64,000 nucleotides of DNA from Omphiscola glabra (GCA_964017045.1 OZ024807.1:10423893-10487892); one strand, 5' to 3'; shown: positions 22,657 to 34,364, numbered from the stretch's first letter. Notes: generated by a model not told the origin, from the sequence alone. A program made the numbers and translations.

Positions 22657-22786
22657 AATGCAAGTGCGGAGCAAAATCAGGCTGTGGGACAATCGAAATA
22701 TGTCTAGCAGTGTTGCAAGATTTCAATGCTCAGAATTGTCGGTTCTGCCCCCATCTTTCACGCTCAAAACATAATAGTGAGCACCC

Positions 22787-22925
22787 AGGGGCGTAATTAG
22801 GTGTGTGGAGAGGGTGACCGCCCCGGGGTGCACTTTACATTTTTTTTAAGGCTGTCATTTTCGGCCAACTGCAGATTTATTTTTTATTTTTTTTTCGTGG
22901 AAGGGTAGGGGGAAAATCTTGGCTC
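22787..22925 (+). mobile_element. GGCGTA-type transposon relic, copy 1
   Basis: Begins CAGGGGCGTAATTAGG and contains CCCCGGGGTGCAC, TTCGGCCAACTGCAGA and GGGGGAAAATCTTGG. The same ordered words occur at 52622-52795. The right terminus is missing or diverged, so this is a partial copy. Confidence 0.65.
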
Positions 22926-23190
22926 ACCATTCAACACGTACACACACACAAACAATACTTTCCGTTAAGTTTGACTTCTGCAACACTTTTGCACCCTATG
23001 AGAGGAGCTTGGGTTATTTTGATCTGGTACCTCTAAATCGTCCTATATTATTATTACACACGTCAGTGTTTTCACTGTGCCTCTACGATGAAACCCCTAC
23101 ATGTTAAATACAAGGGGACCGCTGATTCGAATACTTCTACACAAGATGAATGGGATTGCATGATAAATACAAATAGTTTTGGGGGAATGG
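22926..23190. other. Unique sequence, no feature recognised
   Basis: Complex AT-rich spacer between a transposon relic and the G-rich array. Confidence 0.4.
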
Positions 23191-23428
23191 TGTTAGGGGG
23201 GTGGGTTTGTTAGGGAGGGGGTTGTTAGGAAGGGAGGGTTTGTAAGGGAGGGAGGGGGTTTTTAGGAAGGGGGTTGTTAGGGAGGGAGGGGGTTGTTAGG
23301 GAGTGAGGGGTTGTAAGGGAGGGAGGGAGTTGTTAGGGAAGGAGTGGTGTTATGGAGGGAGGGGGTTGTTAGGGAGGGAGGGGTAGTTAGTGAGGGAGGT
23401 GATTGTTAGGGAGAGGGGGGCTGTTAAG
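23190..23428. repeat. G-rich 19-bp minisatellite, quadruplex-prone
   Basis: Units close to GGGAGGGAGGGGGTTGTTA (19 bp) with length variants. Runs of three to five G on one strand recur throughout, so the plus strand could form G-quadruplexes. Confidence 0.9.
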
Positions 23429-23570
23429 GAAATTAAAATTTAAAAGAAAAAACCGTCGACGATTAATTTACCTTCTTTTAACAAAAAAATACAAAATAAG
23501 GTCATGGTCTTTGTTTTGACAGGTCATAAATTCATGTGGTGACAACCAGAAATTGTGTCATCAACGAGCG

Positions 23571-23593
23571 CCCCCCCCCCCCCCCCCCCCCCC
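23571..23593. repeat. Poly-C run (23)
   Basis: The longest homopolymer in the window: 23 uninterrupted C residues. Confidence 0.92.
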
Positions 23594-23654
23594 GAGGGCA
23601 GTCATAATGTCGAGGGTTGCAGTCTTGAATTGCTCGCTTGTTTTGTTTATAACG

Positions 23655-23876
23655 CACTGCTGATGTAGTGCTGTGCTGATGCCGACATGATGAAGTGCTG
23701 ATGCCGTGCCGATGCAGTTCTGTTGCAGTGCTGTTGCAGTAGGATGATTCAGAGTTTTTGCAGTGCTTAGTCAGTGCTGTTGCTGTGCTGATCCAGTGCT
23801 GATCCAGTGCTGATCCAGTGCTGATCCAGTGCTGATCCAGTGCTGATCCAGTTCTGATCCAGTGCTGATGTCCATA
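23655..23876. repeat. 11-bp minisatellite
   Basis: The core at about 23780-23872 has eight or nine copies of CTGATCCAGTG. Diverged relatives (TGCTGTTGCAG, TGCTGATGCCG) extend to the left. The minus-strand SALDQHWIST frame comes from it. Confidence 0.9.
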
Positions 23877-24039
23877 AAATCGATTTCAATACACAGGAGG
23901 AGGAAATGAGTTTGGGTGTTAAATTCCGGGGGGTGGGGGTGGAATGCAGAGGGTTTGTGTCATTTGTGACATCATAACATAACTGCGACAATAGCTTTAT
24001 TTAACCCTAACGTATGCTCATATCTTCTATGTCTTTTGT

Positions 24040-24248
24040 CGGGGGGCGTGGGGACTACTGTCGGCGTGGGGACTACTGTCGGCGTGGGGACAACGGTGGG
24101 TGTGGGAACTAGGGTGGGCGTGGGGACTACGGTGGGCGTGGGGACTACGGTGGGCGTGGGGACTACAGTGGGTGTGGGGACTACGTGAGCGTGGTGACTA
24201 CGATGGGCGTGGGGACTACGGTGGGCGTGGGGACTACGGTGGGCGTCT
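24040..24248. repeat. 18-bp minisatellite
   Basis: About 11 copies of GTGGGCGTGGGGACTACG. Frames are open on both strands because 18 is a multiple of 3. They encode TPTVVP- or WAWGLR-type repeats only. Confidence 0.94.
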
Positions 24249-24636
24249 ACTCCTTCAAAATTTCCCCACGATGCACGAGCTGGATTGATAGAAAAGCAGA
24301 CTCTCTTGGTTAAATTGTTTGTAGCCATGTACAGTAACACTTCCCAGGCTCTTACGTTAGGTGGTCACGTTCGTCATTGAACAAGTGACCGGTGGACACG
24401 TGCGTCATTGAACAAGGGACCGTGCGACATGTTTCTCAATGAACAGATGACCCATTGCTCAATTGACCTCATGAATTTCGTGATTTTTTTCCTCTCTTGT
24501 TATTTTTAATAAATCCGTAGTCAGCCAATTCGTCAAGACTTGATTAGCTTTTACCACTTAATTCCAGCTGTTAATATCTTGACCAAATTATTTTTAAGGC
24601 TGATTTAAAATCTTTTTAAAGAAAAAAATCACTTGG
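24249..24636. other. Unique sequence with a short degenerate repeat
   Basis: Contains two or three diverged copies of a CATTGAACAAGTGACCGGTGG-like phrase (24370-24450). Otherwise AT-rich unique DNA. Confidence 0.5.
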
Positions 24637-24755
24637 GTACAGGTCCCTTGGGTCCTGGTCACTTGGGTGCAGGTCACTTGGGTCCGGGTCACTTGGGTCC
24701 GGGTCACTTGGGTCCGGGTCACTTGGGTCCAGGTCACTTGGGTCCAGGTCCTGGA
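24637..24755. repeat. 15-bp minisatellite
   Basis: About eight copies of TCACTTGGGTCCGGG (15 bp). A minus-strand frame reading DPSDP is an artefact of the 15-bp period. Confidence 0.92.
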
Positions 24756-26060
24756 CGGTACAAGGCTCTTCCCCCTTGATTAAACAAGGTTTCTTCACGT
24801 AAGTCAGAGGCGGAGGGTTGGTGCCTGTGGTGTGTATCATATCTTATGAAAGATGGTTGCCCCTTGTAAATTTTAATTGAACAGTTCCGCTTTAGAACCA
24901 GTTAAGTTTGAGATGTGCATGTGTATAGCGTGAAAATATATATATATATATATTGTTTTGGACATTAAATGTATCGAAAATTATGGCTTATCAGTGCTTT
25001 CCCCTTCGGTTACTTGGAGTCGGTTCCCTTGACCAACTGTTATGTGTGTTATCTGCCATCCCTTATTTTTTCATGGAGCATTACTTGGAGTTGCCAGATT
25101 AGGCATGCAATGCCAAAATAAAAATATGTAGTCTAATTTTTGTGTGTTCTTTAAATTGATGCGTATTCACATTCTTACATCGTTAATCTGCCACGTGACG
25201 TCAGCTCATCAGGCTCCTCTTGGTGCGTACAGCGCGGGGTAGTTTTATGCTTTAAAAAAATGACTGTCTCGGTTTTTAAAAGTTTGTTTTTTTGAAATGA
25301 GTCTCAAAACGTGCAGTTCCCCCCCCCCCCCCCCCAAAGCTGTGCGGACCGGCGCTGGTTCCGCGGACCGCCGTTTGGGGAACGCTGATTTCAAGCGCAC
25401 CTGTCTGCTAACTATGTGAACACCCCGATAGTTTATCGACTCCTCTTACACTTGTTGCTGCGTCGGTCATGGACCAGCCCTGTTGAATCCCGCCCCTCCA
25501 TTTATTGTAAACCTTTTACTCAACGTTCTCCAAAAATATCAGATAATTGCCAGCTCCCCCCCCCCTCCTTCCCCCTTTCAGAATACGAGCATATCCGGCG
25601 AGGGTAACAGAACTACTGCACTTAACACTGTCGACAGCTGATCAAAACACGTGGTTTCATTCATCAATCAATCAGGTGAGTGCCTTTAATTATTGTTTCC
25701 CTATCCAGCTGTGTGACTAAGCAGAATGCCAAGCAGACTGCAACCATCCACCTAGCGCCCCCACTCCAGCAGACTGCTAGCGTCCACCTAGCACCCCCAC
25801 TTCAGCAGACTGCTAATATCCATCCGGTGTCCATTCCCGGTTCCAGAATTCATCGCATTAAAAAAATTACAACAAATAATTGACCCCCCCTCTCCCCCTC
25901 CGATCCATTTGTATGACTCCCTCTAAATAATATTCAATCGCCAGTCCAGCGCCCTTACTTTCAACAACAATTATACTCCTCTGAGTCATTGCCTACTTAC
26001 TTAGATCAGCGGCCAAAGTATCATTACCATAAACCCCAACCCACTTCGCTCCCCCACCCA
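24756..26060. other. Mostly unique sequence with one possible hAT end
   Basis: Contains a (TA)n tract near 24937-24953 and a C run at 25319-25335. The segment 25336-25390 reads as the reverse complement of CAGCGTTCCCCAAACGGCGG, a typical hAT terminus, but the partner end is not visible. A roughly 30-bp phrase with CAGCAGACTGCTA repeats three times around 25725-25830. No gene. Confidence 0.45.
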
Positions 26061-26065
26061 CACCC

Positions 26066-26252
26066 AAATCCAGCACCCCTACCCAAGTCCAGCACCCCTA
26101 CCCAAGTCCAGCAGCTCCCCTACCCAAGTCCAGCAGCTCCCCTACCCAAGACCAACACCCCTACCCAAGTCCAGCAGCTCCCCTACCCAAGTCCAGCACC
26201 ACTACCCAAGTCCAGCAGCACCCCTACCCAAGTCCAGCAGCACCCCTACTGC
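26066..26252. repeat. 19/22-bp minisatellite
   Basis: Units of CACCCCTACCCAAGTCCAG (19 bp) mix with a 22-bp form that carries an extra CAG (CAGCAGCTCCCCTACCCAAG). The three-base step comes from a variable number of CAG triplets. Confidence 0.92.
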
Positions 26253-27162
26253 TAGAAATAATTTGACTGACTTGTGTCCGAGAGACAAAAAAAAAAAAGG
26301 TGGAGGGATTAATTTCCACCCCACTAGCCCCTGATTTTGACACCCCCATCCATCTTCCCATTACCCCGCGCTTCAGTAACCACCAATGTTACGTGCTGGG
26401 AGTGCCAAAGTGCTACTCACTATAATACAACAGAGTAACGGCCCTTCCGCTGATTCTTCAGAGTAACTGCCCCTTATTGAATGCCAATATGGCCGGCCTG
26501 TTTTCTTCGCGTGTGACCATGGAATGCCTACTGTAATTGATGTTCTTCCCAGATGAAGAGAACCTGCTGTGTGAACCAACTTTCTACAAACTTCATGTCG
26601 GGGCTGTACATGTTTGCTTTTTAAATGTTTGTGCGTGTAAATGTTTGTGCGTGTATCTGAGTGTTTGTGTAGTATATGGGTCTTTTTATTCCGGGAATTT
26701 ACTCAAATGACTATGTCTTTAGTTCGAGGAAAGACACAGAGCTAAAATATATTACATTTACCGGCGTAATAAGATGTTCGTATGGGGGTGGTCCGTCCCA
26801 GGCAGTACACATTTATTTATTGTGGGGAGGGGGTAAGCATTTTAGATCCACTGCAATAGACTACATATATCACATATAAATGTATGGTGTATATTCTTTG
26901 TGTTTTGTGGTTTTATTGATTGAGGGGCGGAAAAATCCAGGACAGGCTCTCTCTCTCGCCCCCCCCCCCCGGGGGGTGGATACACGCTTTACACAGCCTT
27001 AATGTACCAATTTAGTATAGATAATCTCGTTAACAATTTAACGATTGGACAACTGCAGGTTGATATAACGTTTGTACATTGGTACAACAGTTCAAGATAG
27101 GTCAATGCAAACTAGTGTTACAAAGGCTTATTGTACACTCGCAGGAGGAAGAGTCAACTGTA
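26253..27162. other. Unique sequence, no gene recognised
   Basis: Complex DNA with an A run near 26287 and C/G runs near 26960-26977. Short frames on both strands show no domain. Confidence 0.4.
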
Positions 27163-27170
27163 CACCAGTG

Positions 27171-27383
27171 CAGTGGTCGGCAAACTCATTAGTCAAAAGT
27201 GCCGAAAATCAGCAGCTGGACGATGAAACACTTTTTGAGAGACAAATTCAAATTTCTTTTCAAGAACCTGTCAGGAACCATGTTTTTTGGAGTCAAAACC
27301 GATTTGTGGCCGACTGGCCGAGCCACACTCAGGTCGTTAAAGAGAGCCGCATGCGGCTCGCAGTCACGATTTGTCGACCACTG
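27171..27383 (+). mobile_element. hAT-type MITE, CAGTGGTCGGC family
   Basis: A 213-bp element beginning CAGTGGTCGGCAAACTC and ending GATTTGTCGACCACTG, so the termini are inverted. The flanks CACCAGTG (27163-27170) and CACTAGTG (27384-27391) match at 7 of 8 positions. The internal AGAGCCGCATGCGGCTC is a near-perfect palindrome. The overlapping frames through it (27072-27423) are incidental. Confidence 0.88.
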
Positions 27384-27439
27384 CACTAGTGCAATCAATA
27401 GTGGAGGGTCGGCTGAAGATTAGAAGAATGAATGCACAT

Positions 27440-27880
27440 GCGTCACCGGTATGCAAGCTACTTAAGTGATTGGTAGACACTTTGCTCTGGTACGGTGAAC
27501 AGTGGACTGCCAGCCGTTCAATAGCATGTTCAGCTGTACCCCAGCACAATAAAAGTCCAGAGCGACTGTTCGTGGTGGATAGCTGCTGTACAGTTCGTGG
27601 TGGATAGCTCTGTGAATGATTGACTGACCTGTCCGGGATTATACATCTTTACACCACGGTCGGACGTCGAATTGCCGCACTCTTACACTCGTCTGATGGC
27701 GGCACGTTGACAGACGAATCTGAGTCCTGCCTTGTAGCGACTGTCTGAGCATCTACTCTTGTCCGTCTGTCATATCCGTTGGTCCGCGTACTTCAGGGGC
27801 CGGACATTTCCAGCGTCGGCGTCTCCATCACATCCGACAGCTACAAGTGCCATTTGATTGTTGGAGGGCACTAAGGAATA
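27440..27880 (+). other. Possible solo LTR
   Basis: A GC-balanced stretch with an AATAAA signal at about 27549. A GTTCGTGGTGGATAGCT phrase is repeated directly about 27 bp apart (27569 and 27596) downstream of it. Composition and an internal polyadenylation signal suggest a retroviral-type LTR. I could not define TG...CA ends or a target duplication, and there is no internal region, so this is tentative. Confidence 0.25.
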
Positions 27881-28194
27881 CCAAGCTTGTCAGCGTCGAA
27901 AAAGAAGCAGTTCTTTTTTCAGTCGTTAGAAATAGCGACACAAAGAGTGAATGCTTCTCATTGAATATTACTTAATAAAACGGAAGTTGGAACAAAAATC
28001 AATACTGTTAGAGTAAAAAGTGTAAAACGTAATTTACTTTATTAGAAACGTCATTCAGCTTCACTTTGGTTCTGTGTTTAAAGAGTTTCGTTGTACGTCA
28101 AGCAACACCGTCGGGAAGCGTCTTTAAAAACAACAACTTTTTTTACTCGCCGATGTAGTAAATTGTACGTGTGGTGTACATGACAGGCGTGCCT
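27881..28194. other. Unique AT-rich sequence
   Basis: No repeat, transposon terminus or gene recognised. Confidence 0.4.
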
Positions 28195-28298
28195 TATACA
28201 CGAGTTGTGTTTTGTACGCATCTTGTTTTGTACGCATCTTGTGCTTTGTATGCATCTTGTGCTTTGTACGCGTCTTGTGCTTTGTGCGCATACTGTGT
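28195..28298. repeat. 18-bp minisatellite
   Basis: About five copies of GCATCTTGTGCTTTGTAC. Frames on both strands are open owing to the 18-bp period. Confidence 0.9.
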
Positions 28299-28502
28299 TT
28301 TAAAAAGACAAACAAATGGAAAATATAAAGGCATACATTCAAATCCTTTCCCTATGGCAACAGCAGGGTCGGTGCTAGGGGTTGTGTGGGCGGCGAGTGG
28401 GGTGATCGCACAAGACCTGCGCTTGTGGGGATCCCCGCGTAAGGCCTTGCAGTATTATATATTATTAATATAACCAGTCCGTGCCTAATCATAGTTCATG
28501 TT

Positions 28503-28733
28503 TGATGGGTGGCCGAGCGGTCTTAAGTGAGTCAATCTCAAGCTAGTTCAAACCCCCAGAAAACGCCTTGACAAAACGGGTGGATGGGACTCGTCCAACT
28601 TCGAGGGCGGCTCATCTTAGGGAGGCAAACTCTGAAACCAAACCGGGTGATCGACACAAATAGCATTCCAACAACTCCTGTGACGTAGAATAGAGGCAAA
28701 GATTTTGTTTTTAATTTAAAAAAAAAAAATAAA
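28503..28733 (+). mobile_element. tRNA-headed SINE, plus strand
   Basis: The head carries TGGCCGAGCGG (A box, about 28510) and AGTTCAAACCC (B box, about 28546), the arrangement of an RNA polymerase III promoter from a class II tRNA. The body has GTGGATGGGACTCG and GGCAAACTCTGAA, shared with copies at 4588 and 60655. The unit ends in an A-rich stretch near 28717-28733. No clear target duplication was found. It is non-coding and mobilised, if at all, by a LINE elsewhere. Confidence 0.8.
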
Positions 28734-31700
28734 GAAACACACATACACACACATTGGTTATCTACTGCCTCCAGGTCAATTTCCATTCGTCCTGACTAAG
28801 TCTTGCAGTTGGACTCAATTAGTGAGGCTGACGAACTGAGCGACTCTCCCTCGCTTTCAACAAAATACAGCTCAAGTCGACAATAGCCTTGGACAACACA
28901 ATTTGAAAGTTTACATAATAATGAAAGCCTGCTCCGCTCCCATACTATCCGTCTAATGCATAAAGACCTCGACTCTGCAACTTGATGTATAGCTAAAATA
29001 CATGCCCATGGTCTAATCCGTTCCTTCACCCAAAGATGCAGTTTGAATATGAATCTAGAGACGAGACACAAGAGGGCGTCAGATTAAGCCTTCAAGTATG
29101 CAAATGTTTTTTGTGAAAACTTTCAAGACATGTTTCCAGCAACCCAGTACGTGGGCAGATCTGGCTTTCTGTGTGAACTTCAGCAACTCCGTGCCGAGAC
29201 TTTATGCAATTTGAGCTCAAACACCGAACGGATTTAGCGTTACAGTCTCTTTGATGAGAGCGTTTAACTCATTCAGCTTTTAGTTCATTTCAATCTTACT
29301 CTACCGCATTAAATCTTAATTGTCTCTACAGTTCCATTATAAATGTTACAGAACCGACCAGTCAAGGCGGGACAATTTGAATACCGTCCCAGGCAAATGA
29401 GGGAACAAAAAACGGGAACGGATCCATGGACCCCCTGTACAACCTTGCAGCAACAAGGCTGTCAATTATCAGGTGTTGATGCGGCCATTAATTTTTTTTC
29501 TTTTTGCGGATATCTCAGCTTTTCCCCGACGTGTCCCGTCATTGGCCGGTGATTTGGGTAAATTATAATGGAACAATCGGGTTTCCCACCCCCAAAAAAA
29601 TACAAGTGTTTTTCGTAATCTTCCGTTTTTCATTGTAACATGATTGGCGGTTTCCTGTATTGTTGAAATTCGCGCCGTTTTGTCGGCCATCAAAAAACAG
29701 ATAGCCGCGATAGAGAAGCTTTTTGGATAAATTTCGAATTAATAACGGTTGTGGGACTCAATTGCGACATGGTGAGAGGAAGGTAAAGGTTTGGGTGGGG
29801 GGGGGGGGGCATATTTCTTGTCACCTGTTGTTGGCGCGAGACATGGGCGTAGAGTTATTTGAATACCGCGGGGGTTTTAAACCAATGAGTAATTTAAAGT
29901 GATTATCGGGCGCCGTAATAGCGGCTATTGACTTGGGGGTGGGGCTAGTATCGAGGAGCGGAAGTTTTTTGTGGGTGTGGCGGGAGGGCGCGGGCTCAAG
30001 AGATGAGGCTTAGGCGGTGCTCGATCTAACCGGAAGTGGATTAGAAGAGTCTTAAGAAAGGTCTTGGTTGGTGAATTGGCGTTCAGGTTGGATGACGAGT
30101 GAGCTAAATTTAGCTTTCTGCGGTGGGTGTCAATAGGTCGATAGTGGAGAGGTCAGTATGTCATATCTGCTAAAAGGGGGGGGGGGTGTAACTTTTTTTT
30201 TCTTTATGTGTTCCAGGTAGTCGGCCACAGTTAAATATAAATATTTGTATGTGTTTGGTGTATATGTGGCGGTGAGCGCGTGTGTGTGTTTTTTTAAAGG
30301 GCTATGCTTATTTCCCACAAATACCTAGACGTATAAAGTAGGACCCGATACATGTAATTTTATTACCAGATCGTTGCTAACAAGCATTATCACACTATTA
30401 TTACATTCAGCAACGCCTTTTACTCCCACAATCTTTTATTACGGATTTGCTAAAAAAAATAAATAAATTATTCTTTAGCTTTGGTTTGAAAACGAATCTT
30501 CGACAATGTGATACGTTTGAATGAACGGAATTAAAAGTTTAAGGGCATTCGGCGCAAATCCTGACCGCAAACGGTTCTTTATAAACACATTATCATTAAG
30601 GCGAACCTTTGCTTGTTTCAAGCTTAAAATCTTCGCCCCTCTTCTATAGTCAACTCATCCACTGCATGCGAGGTCGACATGACCATTGCGTCACGGTACC
30701 CCGAGGACCGGACGAGGGCGAAACATTTCGATGTAAACCAAAATGAACATTTGTTGTTTTTTTAATATATAAATTATATACAAATTCAACCAATAGAGAA
30801 GAGAGCCAGGCGATTTCAATGAATAATTTTATTTTTTATTAAATTTGTTAAAATTATATATTTTTTTTTTAAAAAGTCCTTGAGTGTCTTTTAAGCCTTA
30901 TAGAACCCATTAGAGCGTGCATCGGGAAGGTTCGGCGCTTCCCCGGGGAATATCTCTCTAACATTCATCGTCAAGAAACCGTGGGGCCCGCTTCCCCGCG
31001 AACCAATACTAAACCTTAATTAGAAACTCTTAAGTCGCTCGTGTTATTAGCGAAATGCATTTACACTGATGTTTCGTGTGGGGACGAGGGAGCTGAGAGA
31101 GAGAGAAGAGAGAGAGAAAAAAGGAGAGAAAGAAATTATGAAGATTATAAAATTATCCCCGTCCCCTCCACACACACACACACATACATACGCACAAACC
31201 CACGCACACACACACAAAAACTCTTATTAACAAATCAAATGAAATTTAAAACTAAAATAAATAGTTAACTTTGAGAAATTTCGATTATTCAATATTAAGA
31301 AAAAAGAAGTGGGCTCGAAAGGTGGGATTGATGGCCGGGTGGATCGGGGTGGAAGAAGCAAAAGCTGGGCCTGGAAGAGAGCCTGCATGAAGACCCTCTC
31401 CCCCCTTTTGAATAAAATATTTTGTGATATTGGCGCGCTCTGAAGATGGCGCCAGGGAAAGGCTCATGACACATTTTATTCTTCAGTTTACAGAAGGAAA
31501 AAAGAAAGAAGTGTTTATGCTCGGCCATTGATGCCGGACATCTTTATAAAAGATTTCGGTGTTTGTGTGCTTGTGCGTGTGGGGGAAGGGGAAATGGGGA
31601 AGGGGGGGGGGGCTAAAAAATATCGTATCAAAAAATATATTATGCCAATTCTCCTACATAAGATCCCTAGTTACAAGTTGTTCAACTCCTAGTCGCTCAA

Positions 31701-32397
31701 AAACAAGACACTCTGCAAAATTCTCGGCAAGGATGAGAATTTGTTTTGAACGAGCGAGACTCGATTTGGGTAGAGAGGGCCACGCCGTAAGCCGCCCTCG
31801 GGTTTGTCGAGATGTTCTTCTTTCGTCAATTTTGTATATGTGATTAGTTCGAGAGAGAGAGTAGGATACGGGCCTGCTCCGCGACGACCAGCTGCGCCTG
31901 GCTGATCCTGTCATGTCACTTTATGCGTGATGCCCCCTATCATACATTCAGATGTCCTCCTTGTTCGTTCTCATTTTGTTGTTGTCCAAAACGCATTGAG
32001 AGAAGCTTATCATTTCTAGAACCTTCGTGCTGTCGAGTGGTTTATTTTTTTTTTATTGAGACACATAACTACATTTATTTTTCCTTAATGGCTCATTTTT
32101 TAAAAATATTTTCCTTACTATATATCTTTATTCCTTGGGCCGATTTAAAAGAAAAGAAAAAGAAAATGAAAAGAACAGAAGCTTGAAATAAGGAGTTTTA
32201 AACAGCATTTTCAAGTTTCTATTTTCCATTAAAAGTAAATAATTTAAAAAAAAATTAAAAAATTACATTTTTCATTTTCTTTAATATATGTGATGTGTCA
32301 CAAATGACTGGGTTGGTATTGAACAATGGAGCTCAATTTATTATTCATCTAACTTGTAATGTGTTTTGTTCGGGGCTTACCGATATGTAGCACCACA
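28734..32397. other. 3.7 kb of unique sequence, almost free of arrays
   Basis: The longest stretch here without minisatellites or recognised transposons. Several parts (28795-29470, 29830-30110, 30600-31040, 31700-31930) have balanced composition with ATTA, GATA and AAT-rich words, as non-coding regulatory DNA often has. There are short G runs at 29799-29809 and 30177-30186 and a GA/CA microsatellite at 31095-31215. No open frame over about 100 codons and no domain. At 31893 a CCTGGCTGATCCTG phrase resembles the 18S rRNA 5' end, but the match stops there. Confidence 0.4.
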
Positions 32398-32406
32398 TTT
32401 ATTTAA

Positions 32407-32770
32407 CGAAGTGGCTATAGGTATCAAATGAAAGATAATTGAATGTACTATAGGTTTGAAATGTTAATTCTTCAGTTTTACTAAAATAAACTCCCCACAA
32501 ATGACATCCGAATAGCATTGAGCTTAATGGTACCCGTGTGCGAATGGTGGCGCTGCGTGTCCGGGTACCATTTTGACTAATGCTATTCGGATGTCATTTG
32601 TAGTAGTTTATTTTAGTTAAAATGAAGAATTACGTTTACAAACGTATAGTCCATTTAATTATCTTTCATTTGATACCTCACTTGGTCTTACAAACCCAGC
32701 AATAATATTTTTGATCGTTTTTTAAGCCCCACCTCTCAATTCTGGTACCCGTGTACCTATAGGTGCAGCC
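32407..32770. mobile_element. Foldback MITE, MULE-like, copy 2
   Basis: A 364-bp relative of the element at 20927, in inverted orientation: it begins CGAAGTGGCTATAGG and ends CCTATAGGTGCAGCC. It carries a perfect 9-bp target duplication TTTATTTAA (32398-32406 and 32771-32779). The left arm has a deletion just inside the terminus, where GGTACCCGGGTACC should lie, so the arms are unequal. Confidence 0.85.
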
Positions 32771-32779
32771 TTTATTTAA

Positions 32780-34221
32780 TGATAAACGTGCTGGGGGAAG
32801 TGAGGAATTATTTGGAGAGCTTGGAGATGTTGAAGATTAATGGATGTTAACGGTTGGAAAGAAACCTTAATAGACTATATTGATCTATCAATACATTCTC
32901 TTGTTTATAATTTTTAATGAGGAATTTCTTAGTCATTCATTAACGTCTGTGTTGTCTTCGTTAAAAATCCTCAACGTCTGGATACTGAACTTTCGCAGAG
33001 AGGTACAGCCCCGCATTAATAAACACCAATATTACTTGGTACGCGACGGGCCATACCTCATACAACAATCTTCATCTGTGACATGTTGGAAGATGTAGAA
33101 AAAAACATAATTTAATTGAAAATAATATAAACTTGAAAAGTAGAATTTTCAATAATTTAACATTTATTACTTAGAAGTTAGGTTAGCTTTATAAAGGGAC
33201 GTAAATAACGTGTTGGGGAAAATTGGTTTAACTCCCTTAACTGATTCATCTCAGCCACGCCGCCGACCGTGGAAAAGAAATGTAATAACCTTGGCTAATT
33301 AAGTCAATATATTGATTGAAACTAATCGACTCATCGTCTAACATCATTATATAATATCTTTAGCCGAGGAAATCACTGGAGCTCATCGCCGTGGCCTCCC
33401 GTTTGCCTGACAGTGAAGGCATCGCCCAAAATGGCGTCTTTAAATTATTTATTTTTTTAAAGGCGAGGGGCGCCCCCCCAAATCTCCCTTATGGCCTTGT
33501 TCAATTTTTGTCCATCCCGTCTCGAGCCTAACGAGGGCTGACATGTTGAAACGCTCCACCCTGTCATTCCGAGTGAACTTTAACCCTGGCGGGACCCGCC
33601 TCGCGTCCAGAAGCACTCACGGTAACTCGTGCCTAATCCTCGCGTTATAACCATTGAAATTTAATCACTCCGAGGTTCCATTCGTGGGATGTTGTTTTAT
33701 AATAATGGAGGTCGCTCCAAATCGAGGGGGGGGGGTGGTGTGGAAAAAAAAGGGGGGGTGTGAATTTAGGGTGGAACTATTGGCGTTGACAAGGGAGCGA
33801 AAAAACAAGAAATGTTTGTTTCAGCGGGAATGGTTTTCGAAATAGATTCTGTAATACATTTTGTCTGATTTTGGTATGTGATTATGGGCGTAAGATGAAA
33901 AGAGCATGTTTTGTGGGGGGACAGAGAGTAAGGTTGAAAGAGAGAAATGGTAGTAGAGACAGGGAGCAGGATGAGATGGGGAGGCAGGTGAGGGAGAGAG
34001 GTGATAGAGAGAGAGGGGAAAGAGGGGAGGGGAGAGAGAAGGAAGGAGAGAGAAAAAGTAATGGAGAATTCGTTCAAGAAATGGAGAGTGGATTAGTATA
34101 TGTGTGTTTGTGTGTGTGCACGAGTGAGCTAAATGATTCTGTGTCATTGTGTGAGTGTAGGTACAGTATATAGGTGTAGTATTGTGTCATAGCCTTTGTG
34201 CGTAAGCGTTGTTATAAGGTG
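32780..34221. other. Unique sequence plus a GA-rich tract
   Basis: Unique AT-rich DNA to about 33900; the part at 33240-33650 is complex and more GC-balanced. Then comes a purine-rich GAGAG tract at 33940-34085. Open frames on both strands across the tract (100-108 codons) are low-complexity artefacts. Confidence 0.45.
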
Positions 34222-34229
34222 TCTGTATC

Positions 34230-34356
34230 CAGGGCAGACCCTAACAATTGCGGGATCCTATGCGAAACGGATTGCGCGGGGCCCATTCTGGGTAGAGGAT
34301 AAGGATAAGTGAAAATTAAGATTTTCATAGGTTGCAGTGGCCTAAGGCCGGCCCTG
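34230..34356 (-). mobile_element. hAT-type MITE, CAGGGCCGGCC family, copy 3 (internally deleted)
   Basis: In opposite orientation to copies 1 and 2: begins CAGGGCAGACCC and ends AAGGCCGGCCCTG. It is 127 bp because about 59 bp of the interior, including the GCACTTTCATAGGCC side, is missing. The flanks TCTGTATC and TCTGTACA match at 6 of 8 positions, consistent with an older 8-bp duplication. Confidence 0.88.
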
Positions 34357-34364
34357 TCTGTACA

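Noticed and set aside
23190..23428. Telomere-like repeat
   Set aside because: The unit contains TTAGGGAGGG-like phrases but not tandem TTAGGG; it is a 19-bp minisatellite.
31880..31925. 18S rRNA 5' end (CCTGGCTGATCCTG)
   Set aside because: Similarity covers under 30 bases with several mismatches, and the following sequence is not rRNA.
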